Assembly: GCF_003325475.1 (NCBI RefSeq)
Contig: NZ_CP029495.1
Span: 3,472,001 to 3,536,000, forward strand
Length of the DNA: 64,000 nucleotides
DNA from: Chromobacterium phragmitis
Lineage (GTDB): Bacteria; Pseudomonadota; Gammaproteobacteria; Burkholderiales; Chromobacteriaceae
Reading direction: 5' to 3'
Shown here piece by piece: positions 44,326 to 52,641 of the stretch. A model generated the notes under the pieces. It saw only the letters and a list, made by a program, of their open reading frames with translations, was not told the DNA's origin and made no database searches. The position numbers and the translations under genes were made by a program. Positions within the stretch are counted from its first letter, which is position 1. Each line of letters begins with the position of its first letter.

Positions 44326-45214
44326 CGTGGCGCAGGCGCTGGCCATCGTGCTGGCCTGGGGCGTGAACTTCGTGGTGATCAAGTGGGGCGTGGCCGGCGT
44401 GCCGCCGTTGCTGCTGGGCGCGCTGCGCTTCATGCTGGTGGCGCTGCCGGCGGTGTTCATCGTCAAGCGGCCGGCCTTGCCCTGGCGCTATCTGGCGCTG
44501 TATGGGTTGACGGTGGGGGTGGGGCAGTTCGGCTGCCTGTTCACCGCGATCAAGCTGGGCATGCCGGCGGGGCTCGCCTCGGTGGTGCTGCAGTCGCAGG
44601 CGTTCTTCACCTTGCTGCTGGCGCGCGCGTTTCTCGGCGAGCGCTGGCAGGCCAGCCAGTTGGCGGGCGTGGCCTTGGCGCTGGGCGGCCTGGCGCTGAT
44701 CGGCATGGGCAAGGGCGGCGACATGAGCGCGCTGGGTTTTGGCCTCACCATCGCCGCGGCCACCAGTTGGGCGGCGTCCAATATCGTGGTGCGGGCCATC
44801 GGCCGCGCTGGCTGCAAGGTGGAGCCGCTGGGACTGGTGGTGTGGTCCAGCCTGGTGCCGCCGCTTCCTTTCCTGCTGCTGTCCTGGCGGCTGGAGGGGG
44901 GCGACGCGATGCTGGCGGCGCTGCGCGGCTTGGATGTGCAATCATTGTTCGCCGTCGCCTACCTTGCCTTTATCGCCTCCATGTTCGGTTACGGCTTGTG
45001 GAGCCGGCTGCTGGCCCGCCACGCGGCGGCCAAGGTGGCGCCGTTTTCCTTGCTGGTGCCGGTGGTGGGGTTGTTGGCCTCGCACTGGCTGCTTGGCGAG
45101 AGCCTGACGCCGGCGCAGCTGGCAGGCAGCGGATTGCTTATGGCGGGCCTGCTGGCCGCGGTGTTCGGCGGCCGGCTGTTGGCGATGGCGTCGGGGAGGG
45201 CCAGCCGTGCGTGA
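44312..45214 (+). CDS. EamA-family exporter
   Basis: Inner-membrane drug/metabolite-type exporter of 300 residues with ten helices in two EamA repeats. The first repeat starts ALAIVLAWGVNFVVIKWGVAG, the second GFGLTIAAATSWAASNIVVR. The layout resembles the O-acetylserine/cysteine exporter EamA (YdeD). It overlaps DUF1737 upstream and a GlxA-type regulator downstream by 8 bases, so all three are one operon. Confidence 0.9.
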   Translation: MPLADVAQALAIVLAWGVNFVVIKWGVAGVPPLLLGALRFMLVALPAVFIVKRPALPWRYLALYGLTVGVGQFGCLFTAIKLGMPAGLASVVLQSQAFFTLLLARAFLGERWQASQLAGVALALGGLALIGMGKGGDMSALGFGLTIAAATSWAASNIVVRAIGRAGCKVEPLGLVVWSSLVPPLPFLLLSWRLEGGDAMLAALRGLDVQSLFAVAYLAFIASMFGYGLWSRLLARHAAAKVAPFSLLVPVVGLLASHWLLGESLTPAQLAGSGLLMAGLLAAVFGGRLLAMASGRASRA

Positions 45215-46121
45215 CATCTATTTCGTGCTGTCTCCCAGCCTGCTGTTGCTGGATCTGGCCGGCCCGGCCGACGCTTTCCGCCTGGCCGGGCAATTGGGCG
45301 GCGAGTTCCGCCTGCATTACGTGGGCGCGTCGGCCGAAGTGGGCACTTCGCTGGGATTGCCGTTGGGCGGGCTGGCGCCCTTGCCCGACGCGTTGCCCGA
45401 AGGGGCGGTGGTGGTCGCCACCGGCGCCACCCGCTCGATAGACGCCTACGCCACGCCGGAAGCCCGCCGCATCGTGCGCTGGCTGGCCGGACAGCGCGGC
45501 GGGGCGGGGCTGCGCTGGGTCGGCATCTGTTCCGGCAGCCTGCTGTTGGCGGAGGCCGGCTTGTTCGACGGGCGCGCTTGCACCAGCCATCACACGTTGT
45601 TGGGCCGGCTGCGCGAGCTGGCGCCGGCGGCGAGGGTGCAGGAGAACCGGGTATTCGTTTCCGACGGGCCATGCCACAGCAGCGCCGGCATCACCGCCGG
45701 CATCGATCTGGCGCTGCATCTGATAGCGGAGCTGGCCGATCCCGCCGTTGCCCGCGAGGTGGCGCGCCACATGGTGGTGTATTTCCGACGCTCGCCGCAG
45801 GACCCGGAACTGTCGCCTTGGCTGGCCTGGCGCAATCATTTGCATCCGGCGCTGCACAAGGCGCAGGACCTGATCTGCGCCGACCCGGTGCGCGATTGGC
45901 CGCTGGACGAGTTGGCCGGTAAAGTTCACGTCAGCGCCCGCCACCTGTCCCGTCTGTTCCGCGACCAGGCGGGCATTTCCGCGCATGACTACCACCGGGC
46001 GTTGCGCCTGGCCTTGGCCGATCAATGGCGGTCTGCGGGATTGAGCAAGGAAAAGGCGGCGTTGTCCGCCGGTTTTTCCTCGGCCAGGCAGATGAGCCGC
46101 GCCTCCGCCGCGCATGATTGA
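45207..46121 (+). CDS. GlxA-type transcriptional regulator (DJ-1/PfpI domain plus AraC HTH)
   Basis: A 304-residue regulator. Residues about 1-185 form a DJ-1/PfpI-like domain with the nucleophile-elbow segment WVGICSGSLLLAEAGL, and the C-terminal ~95 residues form the AraC double HTH (DELAGKVHVSARHLSRLFRD). GlxA-like proteins usually sense a small metabolite through the DJ-1 domain. It is translationally coupled to the exporter gene and probably controls that operon. Confidence 0.9.
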   Translation: MRDIYFVLSPSLLLLDLAGPADAFRLAGQLGGEFRLHYVGASAEVGTSLGLPLGGLAPLPDALPEGAVVVATGATRSIDAYATPEARRIVRWLAGQRGGAGLRWVGICSGSLLLAEAGLFDGRACTSHHTLLGRLRELAPAARVQENRVFVSDGPCHSSAGITAGIDLALHLIAELADPAVAREVARHMVVYFRRSPQDPELSPWLAWRNHLHPALHKAQDLICADPVRDWPLDELAGKVHVSARHLSRLFRDQAGISAHDYHRALRLALADQWRSAGLSKEKAALSAGFSSARQMSRASAAHD

Positions 46122-46234
46122 AGGGCGGCGCATGCCGTGCGTTTCTCAAGTTTCATCAGTTATTGCCGATGTTTCAGGTTGACGAGCTCCGGGAATGGTT
46201 CATACCATTCCATCAACACCTATCGGTAATAGCC

Positions 46235-46945
46235 ATGAATACAGTACGCCGCATGCCTCGCCTCGCCTTACTCGCCCTCGCCGCCGGGCTGACCGCCTGC
46301 GCCGCGCCCGCTCCGCAAAACCACGCGATGAACGCGCCGATGAAGGAAAGCGGCATGGTGCCGTCTGGCGTCGGCTATGTAGGGAGCGGCGACGAGGCGA
46401 GCGGCGGCGAAGAAGTGAAAGTGGTGGTCAAGGAGGTCAGCCCCTTCCAGCCCATCATCGTCCGCGTCACCGGCTCCGGCGCGGCGCCGTACACCAATAG
46501 CCTGACGCCGTCGCAGCGCAAGCTGCTGGCGATGCGAGCCGCCAGGCTGGACGCTTTCCGCGGGATAGCGGAACAAGTGCAGGGCATGAAGCTGGTCGGC
46601 AACAGCTCGGTGTCCAACATGATCGCCAACAGCGATAGCTTCCGCACCTATGTGGACGCCTATCTGCGCGGGGTCACCATCGTCTCCACCACGATGAAGC
46701 CGGACGGCACCAGCGAGGCGGTGGCCGAAATCACGCTGGATCAGGAGTTCTACCGCCAGTTTCGCCATTCCCTGGAAAAGACCGGCAGCGTGATGCAGTC
46801 ATCCAGGGAAACCGGCACCGCCGGCGCGCTCTGTCCGGAAGGCAATTGCGGCGCGACCAAGGTGGTGCCGCCGCCCGCGGCCGCGCCGGCGACGATGACC
46901 GTGACGCCGGCCCGCTACAGCAGCAATTTCTATGTGAACCAGTGA
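46235..46945 (+). CDS. LPP20/FlgP-like lipoprotein
   Basis: A 236-residue lipoprotein with a lipobox ending LTAC (Cys22). The central part, LTPSQRKLLAMRAARLDAFR followed by IAEQVQGMKLVGNSSVSNMI, matches the LPP20 family that includes the flagellar outer-membrane protein FlgP. The C-terminus is Pro/Ala-rich. The ATG at 46235 begins the signal peptide; upstream frame is not conserved-looking. Its stop shares one base with the next start (FlgT-like), so the pair is co-translated. In Vibrio, FlgP and FlgT form the H-ring of the flagellar basal body. Confidence 0.78.
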   Translation: MNTVRRMPRLALLALAAGLTACAAPAPQNHAMNAPMKESGMVPSGVGYVGSGDEASGGEEVKVVVKEVSPFQPIIVRVTGSGAAPYTNSLTPSQRKLLAMRAARLDAFRGIAEQVQGMKLVGNSSVSNMIANSDSFRTYVDAYLRGVTIVSTTMKPDGTSEAVAEITLDQEFYRQFRHSLEKTGSVMQSSRETGTAGALCPEGNCGATKVVPPPAAAPATMTVTPARYSSNFYVNQ

Positions 46946-48228
46946 TGAAGCGATACGCTATCCATCTTGCCGCCCTTGTGGCGGCATTTGTTTTGCCGGC
47001 CCCGTCCCGGGCGGAAGTCCTGACCGCGGAAGGCGTCGCGCCGCTGGACAACGGCCCGGTGGCGGCGAGAGAAATGGCGATACAGGATGCCTTGAAGCTG
47101 ATCTCCATCCGCCAGGGCGCGCGCATCGAATCTACGCAGATCATGGAGAGCGGCGGCCAGGGCGAGTCCGGCACGCTCACCGCCGCCGCGCCGGTGCGGG
47201 GCGCGGTCAAGGTGCTGAACGAGTACGCGCAGGGCAAGCTCTATCACGTCAAGGTGGCGGTGGATGTCGACCAGGCGGCGATGCGGGAGGCGGCGCCGGA
47301 GCGCCGCGAGGCATCCTGCCCGATGCCGGTGGGGCGCTCGCTGCGGCGCAAGCTGGTGACCACCTATTTCGACGTCGCGCGTCCGGCGGAGGCGTCGGAC
47401 ATGCCTGATCTGGCGACGGCGCTGCCTACCGAGTTGTCGCGCCGGCTGTCGCGCAACGGCATGCTGATGGTCAAGGACGCCAATGCCGTGTCGGTGCTGG
47501 CCGACAATCGCGTGGCCGAGCCTGATGCCGGCTGGCAGGCCGCCAGCCAGCTGGGCCAGCGCGAGAACGCGCAGTTCGTGGTGTCGGGGCGGGTGTTGTC
47601 TACCTCGGTGACCGGCAAGGGCGTGCGGCCCTCGTTTTTCGAATCCAACAACACCAGCCAGCAGGGCGTGTTCTACAACGGGCCTTTCGCCGGCATGTTC
47701 GGAAACGGCGTCAAATACGTGCCCACCCGGCGCCAGTTCGATCTTGAATTCTGGGTCTATGACGGCCTGACCGGCTCGTTGATCGCGCGCGAGCGCGTCA
47801 ACGGGGAGGCCAGCGGCGGCCAGGTGCAGCCGACGCCGCCGCAGCCGTTCGCCTCGGCGGCCTTCTGGCAGAGCGATTACGGGCGCGTGGTGAACCAGGC
47901 GCTGGACCGCGCGACCCGCCGCATCGACGACATCATTTCCTGCATCCCGTTCTCCGCCCGGGTGGTGAGGCTCGATGGCAAGCGCGTTTACATCAATGCC
48001 GGCCTGCTGGACGGCATGGCGGTGGGGGACAAGCTGCTGCTGTACAAGCGCTCGTCCGGCCAGCCGCTGCGCGACCTGATTTCCGGCCGCGAGCTGGGCA
48101 TGGCGGAATCGCTGAACGGCGACGTGGCCCTGGTCCAGGTGCAGCCGAATTTCTCGATAGGCGTGGTGCAGGGCGGGGCCCGGCCGCCGGCCGAGGGCGA
48201 TTATGTCCGCTTCGGGACGGCGCATTGA
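46945..48228 (+). CDS. FlgT-like flagellar assembly protein
   Basis: Periplasmic protein of 427 residues with a signal peptide (MKRYAIHLAALVAAFVLPAPSRA). The N-terminal part AAREMAIQDALKLISIRQGA matches the FlgT N-terminal domain, the middle resembles a TolB-N/curli-like fold (LSRRLSRNGMLMVKDANAV), and the C-terminal domain contains RVVRLDGKRVYINAGLLDG. FlgT builds the H-ring around the basal body in Vibrio. The only flagellar neighbour is the FlgP-like gene, with 1-base overlap. No motor genes are nearby, so the pair could have a different envelope role. Confidence 0.78.
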   Translation: MKRYAIHLAALVAAFVLPAPSRAEVLTAEGVAPLDNGPVAAREMAIQDALKLISIRQGARIESTQIMESGGQGESGTLTAAAPVRGAVKVLNEYAQGKLYHVKVAVDVDQAAMREAAPERREASCPMPVGRSLRRKLVTTYFDVARPAEASDMPDLATALPTELSRRLSRNGMLMVKDANAVSVLADNRVAEPDAGWQAASQLGQRENAQFVVSGRVLSTSVTGKGVRPSFFESNNTSQQGVFYNGPFAGMFGNGVKYVPTRRQFDLEFWVYDGLTGSLIARERVNGEASGGQVQPTPPQPFASAAFWQSDYGRVVNQALDRATRRIDDIISCIPFSARVVRLDGKRVYINAGLLDGMAVGDKLLLYKRSSGQPLRDLISGRELGMAESLNGDVALVQVQPNFSIGVVQGGARPPAEGDYVRFGTAH

Positions 48229-48279
48229 GCGCGGGCGGTTTCTTCCGAAAGTTCCGTTGTTTGCAATTTATTTTTGTAT

Positions 48280-48294
48280 TGATAAGTATTATCA
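48280..48294. promoter_or_regulatory. Fur-box-like palindrome before the iron importer
   Basis: TGATAAGTATTATCA is a perfect palindrome (arms TGATAA/TTATCA) close to the Fur consensus of GATAAT-type hexamers, 60 bases upstream of the fbpA start. The whole surrounding 45 bp is AT-rich. Confidence 0.75.
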
Positions 48295-48353
48295 CTTGAT
48301 GTTACGGTGCGCCCCTGCACTTCGCGTTTCATTCATCGAACAGGGGACACACC

Positions 48354-49346
48354 TTGAAACAGCAAATGATGTTGGCCGCCGCGCTGGCGGCCGCCGCCGG
48401 TTCTGCCATGGCGGAAGACGTCGTGGTCTACAGCGCGCGCGGCGAACAATTGGTCAAGCCCATCGTAGAGGCTTACAAGAAGGAAACCGGCGTCAACGTC
48501 AAGCTGGTGTCCGACAAGGAAGGCCCGCTGATGGAGCGCCTGCGCGCCGAGGGCCGCAATTCGCCGGCCGACCTGCTGCTGACGGTGGACGCCGGCAATT
48601 TGTGGCAGGCCGAGCGCATGGGCCTGCTGAAAGCGGTCAAGTCGCCGGTGTTGGACGCCAACATCCCGGCCCACCTGCGCGATCCGGCCAACCAGTGGTA
48701 CGGCCTGTCCATCCGCGCCCGCACCATCTTCTACAACACCCAGAGAGTGAAGCCGGCCCAGCTGTCCAGTTATGCCGACCTGGCGGACGCCAAGTGGAAG
48801 GGCAAGCTGTGCCTGCGCACCTCGAAGAAGGTGTACAACCAATCGCTGGTGGCGATGATGCTGGCGGAAATGGGCCCGGTGAAGGCCGAGCAAGTGGTCA
48901 AGGGGTGGGTGAACAATCTGGCGGTCGCCGAATTCCCGGACGACACCAAGATGCTGGAGGCCATCGCCGCCGGCCAGTGCGAGGTGGGCATCGCCAACAC
49001 CTATTACTACGGCCGCCTGATGGAAAAATCGCCCAAGCTGCCGGTGGGCATCTTCTGGGCCGATCAGGCCGGCAAGGGCACCCACGTCAACATCTCCGGC
49101 GCCGGCGTGACCCGCCACGCCAAGAATGAAAAGGGCGCGCTGAAATTCCTGGAGTGGCTGAGCTCGGAGAAGGCGCAGAACATGTTCGCCGACGTCAACA
49201 TGGAATTCCCGGTCAATCCCAAGGTGAAGCCTGACGCGCGCGTCGCCGCCTGGGGCGACTTCAAGCACAACTACATCAACGTTTCCAACGCCGGCTCCCG
49301 CCAGGCGGAGGCGGTCAAGCTGATGGACCGCGCCGGCTACAAGTAA
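48354..49346 (+). CDS. fbpA: Ferric iron ABC importer, substrate-binding protein
   Basis: Periplasmic ferric-binding protein of 330 residues. A signal peptide (MKQQMMLAAALAAAAGSAMA) is followed by the family start EDVVVYSARGEQLVKPIVEA. The Tyr pair in IANTYYYGRLM supplies the iron-binding Tyr residues. The start is a TTG at 48354 with AGGGGA about 7 bases upstream; ATGs at codons 5 and 6 would shorten the signal peptide to a hydrophobic core with no positive charge. It is the first gene of fbpABC and lies behind a Fur-box-like site. Confidence 0.93.
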   Translation: MKQQMMLAAALAAAAGSAMAEDVVVYSARGEQLVKPIVEAYKKETGVNVKLVSDKEGPLMERLRAEGRNSPADLLLTVDAGNLWQAERMGLLKAVKSPVLDANIPAHLRDPANQWYGLSIRARTIFYNTQRVKPAQLSSYADLADAKWKGKLCLRTSKKVYNQSLVAMMLAEMGPVKAEQVVKGWVNNLAVAEFPDDTKMLEAIAAGQCEVGIANTYYYGRLMEKSPKLPVGIFWADQAGKGTHVNISGAGVTRHAKNEKGALKFLEWLSSEKAQNMFADVNMEFPVNPKVKPDARVAAWGDFKHNYINVSNAGSRQAEAVKLMDRAGYK

Positions 49347-49419
49347 GCCGTCGAGACATGTTTCAAACCGGGCCTGCCGTCGCTGCGACTGCGGGCCCGC
49401 CGCCGTTGGACCGCATCGA

Positions 49420-51024
49420 ATGCCGTTTTCCTTCACCCGCTGGCGCGCCCTGGCCGCCGCCGCCAGCCTGCTTACCCTGATCCCGTTGGCGGTGATCGCC
49501 ATGGGGCTGCTGGCGCCGGACGCCGTGGTGTGGCGCCACCTGGCCGAGCACGCCTTGCCTGAACTGCTGCGCAACACGGTCATCCTGTTGCTGGGCGTGG
49601 GGGCGGGCGTGCTGCTGCTGGGCGTGCCGCTGGCCTGGCTGACCGCAGTGCATGATTTCCCGGGCCGGCGCGTCTTTTCCTGGGCGCTGATGCTGCCGCT
49701 GGCCATGCCGGCGTATGTGATGGCGTTTTCCCAGTTGGGGCTGTTCGACTTCACCGGCCCGTTGCAGACCTGGTTGCGCGAAACCTGGGGCAGCTCGGCC
49801 TGGGTGCCCAATATCCGTTCCACGCCCGGCGTGGTGATGGTGTTGTCGCTGGCCTTCTATCCCTATGTCTACCTGCTGGCCCGCAACGCCTTCGCCGGCA
49901 TGGGGCGGCGCGCGCTGGAGGCGGGGCAGTCGCTGGGCCTGTCGCCGCTGGCGGGCTTTTTCAGAGTGGCCTTGCCCATGGCCAGGCCCTGGATCGTGGG
50001 CGGGCTCAGCCTGGCGCTGATGGAGACGCTGGCCGACTTCGGCACTGTCGCCATCTTCAATTTCGACGCTTTCACTTCCGCCATCTACAAGGCGTGGTTC
50101 AGCCTGTTTTCGCTGCCGGCCGCCAAGCAGCTGGCATCGTTGCTGGTGCTGTTGGTGTTCGCCCTGCTGTGGCTGGAGCAGCGCGCCCGCGGCCAGCGCG
50201 GCTATGGCCAGGCGGGCAGGGCGGCGCCGTTGCCGCGCGCGCGGCTGGCCGGCGCGCGAGGCTGGCTGGCTTGCGCCTTCTGCGCGCTGACGCTGTTTTT
50301 GGCTTTCGCGCTGCCTTTCGGCCAGATTCTGATCTGGGCGGCCGAGCACGTCGCCAGCGATCTGGACGCCGACCTGCTCGACTATCTGAAAAATTCCCTG
50401 CTGCTGGCGGCGATGGCGGCCTTGCTGGTGCCGGCCATCGCGCTGCTGCTGGTTTTCGCCGTCCGGCGCGATCCGGGCAGCCGGATGTGGGCGCGGCTGG
50501 CCACGCTGGGCTACGCGGTGCCGGGCACCGTGCTGGCGGTGGGCGTGTTCGCGCCGGTGGCGGCGCTGGACAACTTCCTGCTGGAACGCTTCGCCGGCTG
50601 GCTGCCGGAAGGCGGCTCGGCCGTGTTCAAGGGCACGTTGTTGGTGCTGATGCTGGCCTACGCTTCCCGCTTCCTGGCGGTGGCCCATTCGGCGCTCGAC
50701 GCGGCGATGCAGCGGATCAGCCGCAGCCAGGAGGAGGCGGCGCAAAGCCTGGGCGTTTGCGGCGCGCGCCTGTTGGGCCGGCTTTACCTGCCGCTGCTGC
50801 GAGGCGGCGCGTTCACCGCGATGCTGATGGTGTTCGTCGACGTGATGAAGGAAATGCCGATCACGCTGATGACGCGACCCTTCGGCTGGGACACCCTGGC
50901 GGTGCGCATTTTCAATCTGACCAGCGAGGGCGAATGGCAGCGCGCGGCGTTGCCGTCGGTGGCTATCGTGCTGGCCGGCCTGCTGCCGGTATTGCTGCTG
51001 TCGCGGCAGAAGCCTGGAGTGTGA
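49420..51024 (+). CDS. fbpB: Ferric iron ABC importer, fused permease
   Basis: Inner-membrane permease of 534 residues with two transport domains in one chain, the family norm. EAA-type loops appear around EAGQSLGLSPLAGFFRVALP in the first half and EEAAQSLGVCGARLLGRLYLP in the second. It begins 73 bases after fbpA and ends one base before fbpC. Confidence 0.94.
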   Translation: MPFSFTRWRALAAAASLLTLIPLAVIAMGLLAPDAVVWRHLAEHALPELLRNTVILLLGVGAGVLLLGVPLAWLTAVHDFPGRRVFSWALMLPLAMPAYVMAFSQLGLFDFTGPLQTWLRETWGSSAWVPNIRSTPGVVMVLSLAFYPYVYLLARNAFAGMGRRALEAGQSLGLSPLAGFFRVALPMARPWIVGGLSLALMETLADFGTVAIFNFDAFTSAIYKAWFSLFSLPAAKQLASLLVLLVFALLWLEQRARGQRGYGQAGRAAPLPRARLAGARGWLACAFCALTLFLAFALPFGQILIWAAEHVASDLDADLLDYLKNSLLLAAMAALLVPAIALLLVFAVRRDPGSRMWARLATLGYAVPGTVLAVGVFAPVAALDNFLLERFAGWLPEGGSAVFKGTLLVLMLAYASRFLAVAHSALDAAMQRISRSQEEAAQSLGVCGARLLGRLYLPLLRGGAFTAMLMVFVDVMKEMPITLMTRPFGWDTLAVRIFNLTSEGEWQRAALPSVAIVLAGLLPVLLLSRQKPGV

Positions 51025-51025
51025 G

Positions 51026-52069
51026 ATGGACAAGACGCTTGAATTCGATTCGGTCAGCCTGGCTTACGGCGGGCGGCCGGTGCTGGACGGGATGAGCTTC
51101 GCGCTGGAGGCGGGAGAGATCGCTTGCCTGCTGGGCAGCTCCGGCTGCGGCAAGACCACGGCGCTGCGCTGCATCGCCGGTTTCGAGACGCCGGCGGAGG
51201 GCAATATCCGGCTGGAGGGGGAAATGGTGAGCGGCGGCCTGGCCGAGGTGGCGGCTCATCGCCGCCGCGTGGGCATGGTGTTTCAGGATCATGCGCTGTT
51301 TCCCCATCTGACCGTGGCCGGCAACGTGGCTTTCGGCCTGTCCGCGCTGGGGCGCGGCGAGCGCAAGGCCAGAGTGGAGGAGACGCTGCGGCTGGTGGGG
51401 CTGGCCGAGGAGGCGGCGCGGTATCCGCACCAGCTGTCCGGCGGCCAGCAGCAGCGAGTGGCGTTGGCGCGCGCGCTGGCGCCCCGGCCCCGGCTGTTGT
51501 TGCTGGACGAGCCCTTTTCCAATCTGGACGCGGAGCTGCGCGAGCGGCTGGCGCGCGAGGTGAGGGCGATCTTGAAATCGCAGGGCATCGCCGCCTTGAT
51601 GGTCACCCACGATCAGCATGAGGCCTTCGCCATCGCCGACAAGGTGGGCGTGCTGCACCAGGGCCGGCTGCAGCAGTGGGACACGCCGGACGCGCTCTAC
51701 CATGGCCCGGTCAACCGCTATGTGGCGGGCTTCATCGGCCAGGGCGTGTTTCTGCCGGGACGGGTGAGCGGGCGGGCGGTGGCGCTGGAGACCGGCGAAC
51801 TGCGTAGCGAGGGCGAGCTGCGCTTCGGCGACGGCGCCGAAGTGGAGGTGTTGCTGCGGCCGGACGCGGTGCGGCCGGAGCCGGGCAGCCCGCTGCGCGC
51901 GCGGGTGGTGGACAAGGTGTTGCGCGGCACGGTCTGCCACTATTCGCTGGAACTGCTTTCCGGCCGCCGCTTGCTGGCGGAGCTGGGCCATGAGGAGGCG
52001 CTGGCGGTGGGCGAGACGGTGGGCATCCGGCTGCAGCCGCGCAAGCTGCTGGCTTTCGCCAGGGATTGA
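51026..52069 (+). CDS. fbpC: Ferric iron ABC importer, ATP-binding protein
   Basis: ATPase of 347 residues: Walker A GSSGCGKTTALRC, signature LSGGQQQRVALARAL, Walker B LLLLDEPFSNLDAEL, switch region MVTHDQHEAFAIADK, and a C-terminal regulatory domain. It completes the fbpABC operon. The convergent YbaK-like gene ends 4 bases after its stop. Confidence 0.94.
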   Translation: MDKTLEFDSVSLAYGGRPVLDGMSFALEAGEIACLLGSSGCGKTTALRCIAGFETPAEGNIRLEGEMVSGGLAEVAAHRRRVGMVFQDHALFPHLTVAGNVAFGLSALGRGERKARVEETLRLVGLAEEAARYPHQLSGGQQQRVALARALAPRPRLLLLDEPFSNLDAELRERLAREVRAILKSQGIAALMVTHDQHEAFAIADKVGVLHQGRLQQWDTPDALYHGPVNRYVAGFIGQGVFLPGRVSGRAVALETGELRSEGELRFGDGAEVEVLLRPDAVRPEPGSPLRARVVDKVLRGTVCHYSLELLSGRRLLAELGHEEALAVGETVGIRLQPRKLLAFARD

Positions 52070-52073
52070 ATCC

Positions 52074-52541
52074 TCAGGCGAAAGCCTGGCAAACGTCCAC
52101 CCACTGGCCGGCGGTGATTTCTCCCAGCCGCTCCGGGCTGATGCGCACCGCGCTGTGCACCGCGCCGGCGGCGGGCAGCACTTCGTCGTAGGCCTGCATC
52201 GACACGTCCAGATAGATGGGCAGCTCGCTGGCCAGGCCGAACGGGCAGACTCCGCCCACCGGATGGCCGGTGATGGCCTCCACTTCGTCCGGCGGCAGCA
52301 TCTTGCCTTTGCCGAAGGCATCCTTGAATTTGCGGTTGTCGATGCGGGCGTCGCCGCGTGCGACCAGTATCACGTCGCGGCCGTCGTTCAGGCGGAAGGC
52401 CAGCGTCTTGGCGATGCGGCCGGGTTCCACGCCGTGAGCGGCGGCGGCTTCGGCGACGGTGGCGGTGCTGACGTCCAGCTCGATGATGGCGATGTCCGCT
52501 TGGCGGGCGGCGAAGAAGGCTTTGACCGATTCCAGGCTCAT
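52074..52541 (-). CDS. YbaK/EbsC-family aminoacyl-tRNA deacylase-like protein
   Basis: A 155-residue cytoplasmic protein of the YbaK/ProX/INS editing-domain superfamily, which removes wrong amino acids from tRNA. The Lys in RIAKTLAFRL and the segment GHPVGGVCPFGLASELPIYLD are typical. The single domain is not fused to a synthetase. Whether it deacylates Cys-, Ala- or another tRNA cannot be told. Convergent with fbpC. Confidence 0.87.
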   Translation of the reverse strand: MSLESVKAFFAARQADIAIIELDVSTATVAEAAAAHGVEPGRIAKTLAFRLNDGRDVILVARGDARIDNRKFKDAFGKGKMLPPDEVEAITGHPVGGVCPFGLASELPIYLDVSMQAYDEVLPAAGAVHSAVRISPERLGEITAGQWVDVCQAFA

Positions 52542-52641
52542 GAATGGCTCTCGTCGGGAATGATGGGTGGCCCATTATTCCCGATGCGAACCAACGACGC
52601 CAGGCTGTCGGGGCCGAGGCCTGAGCCTGGGCCGGCAGGCG

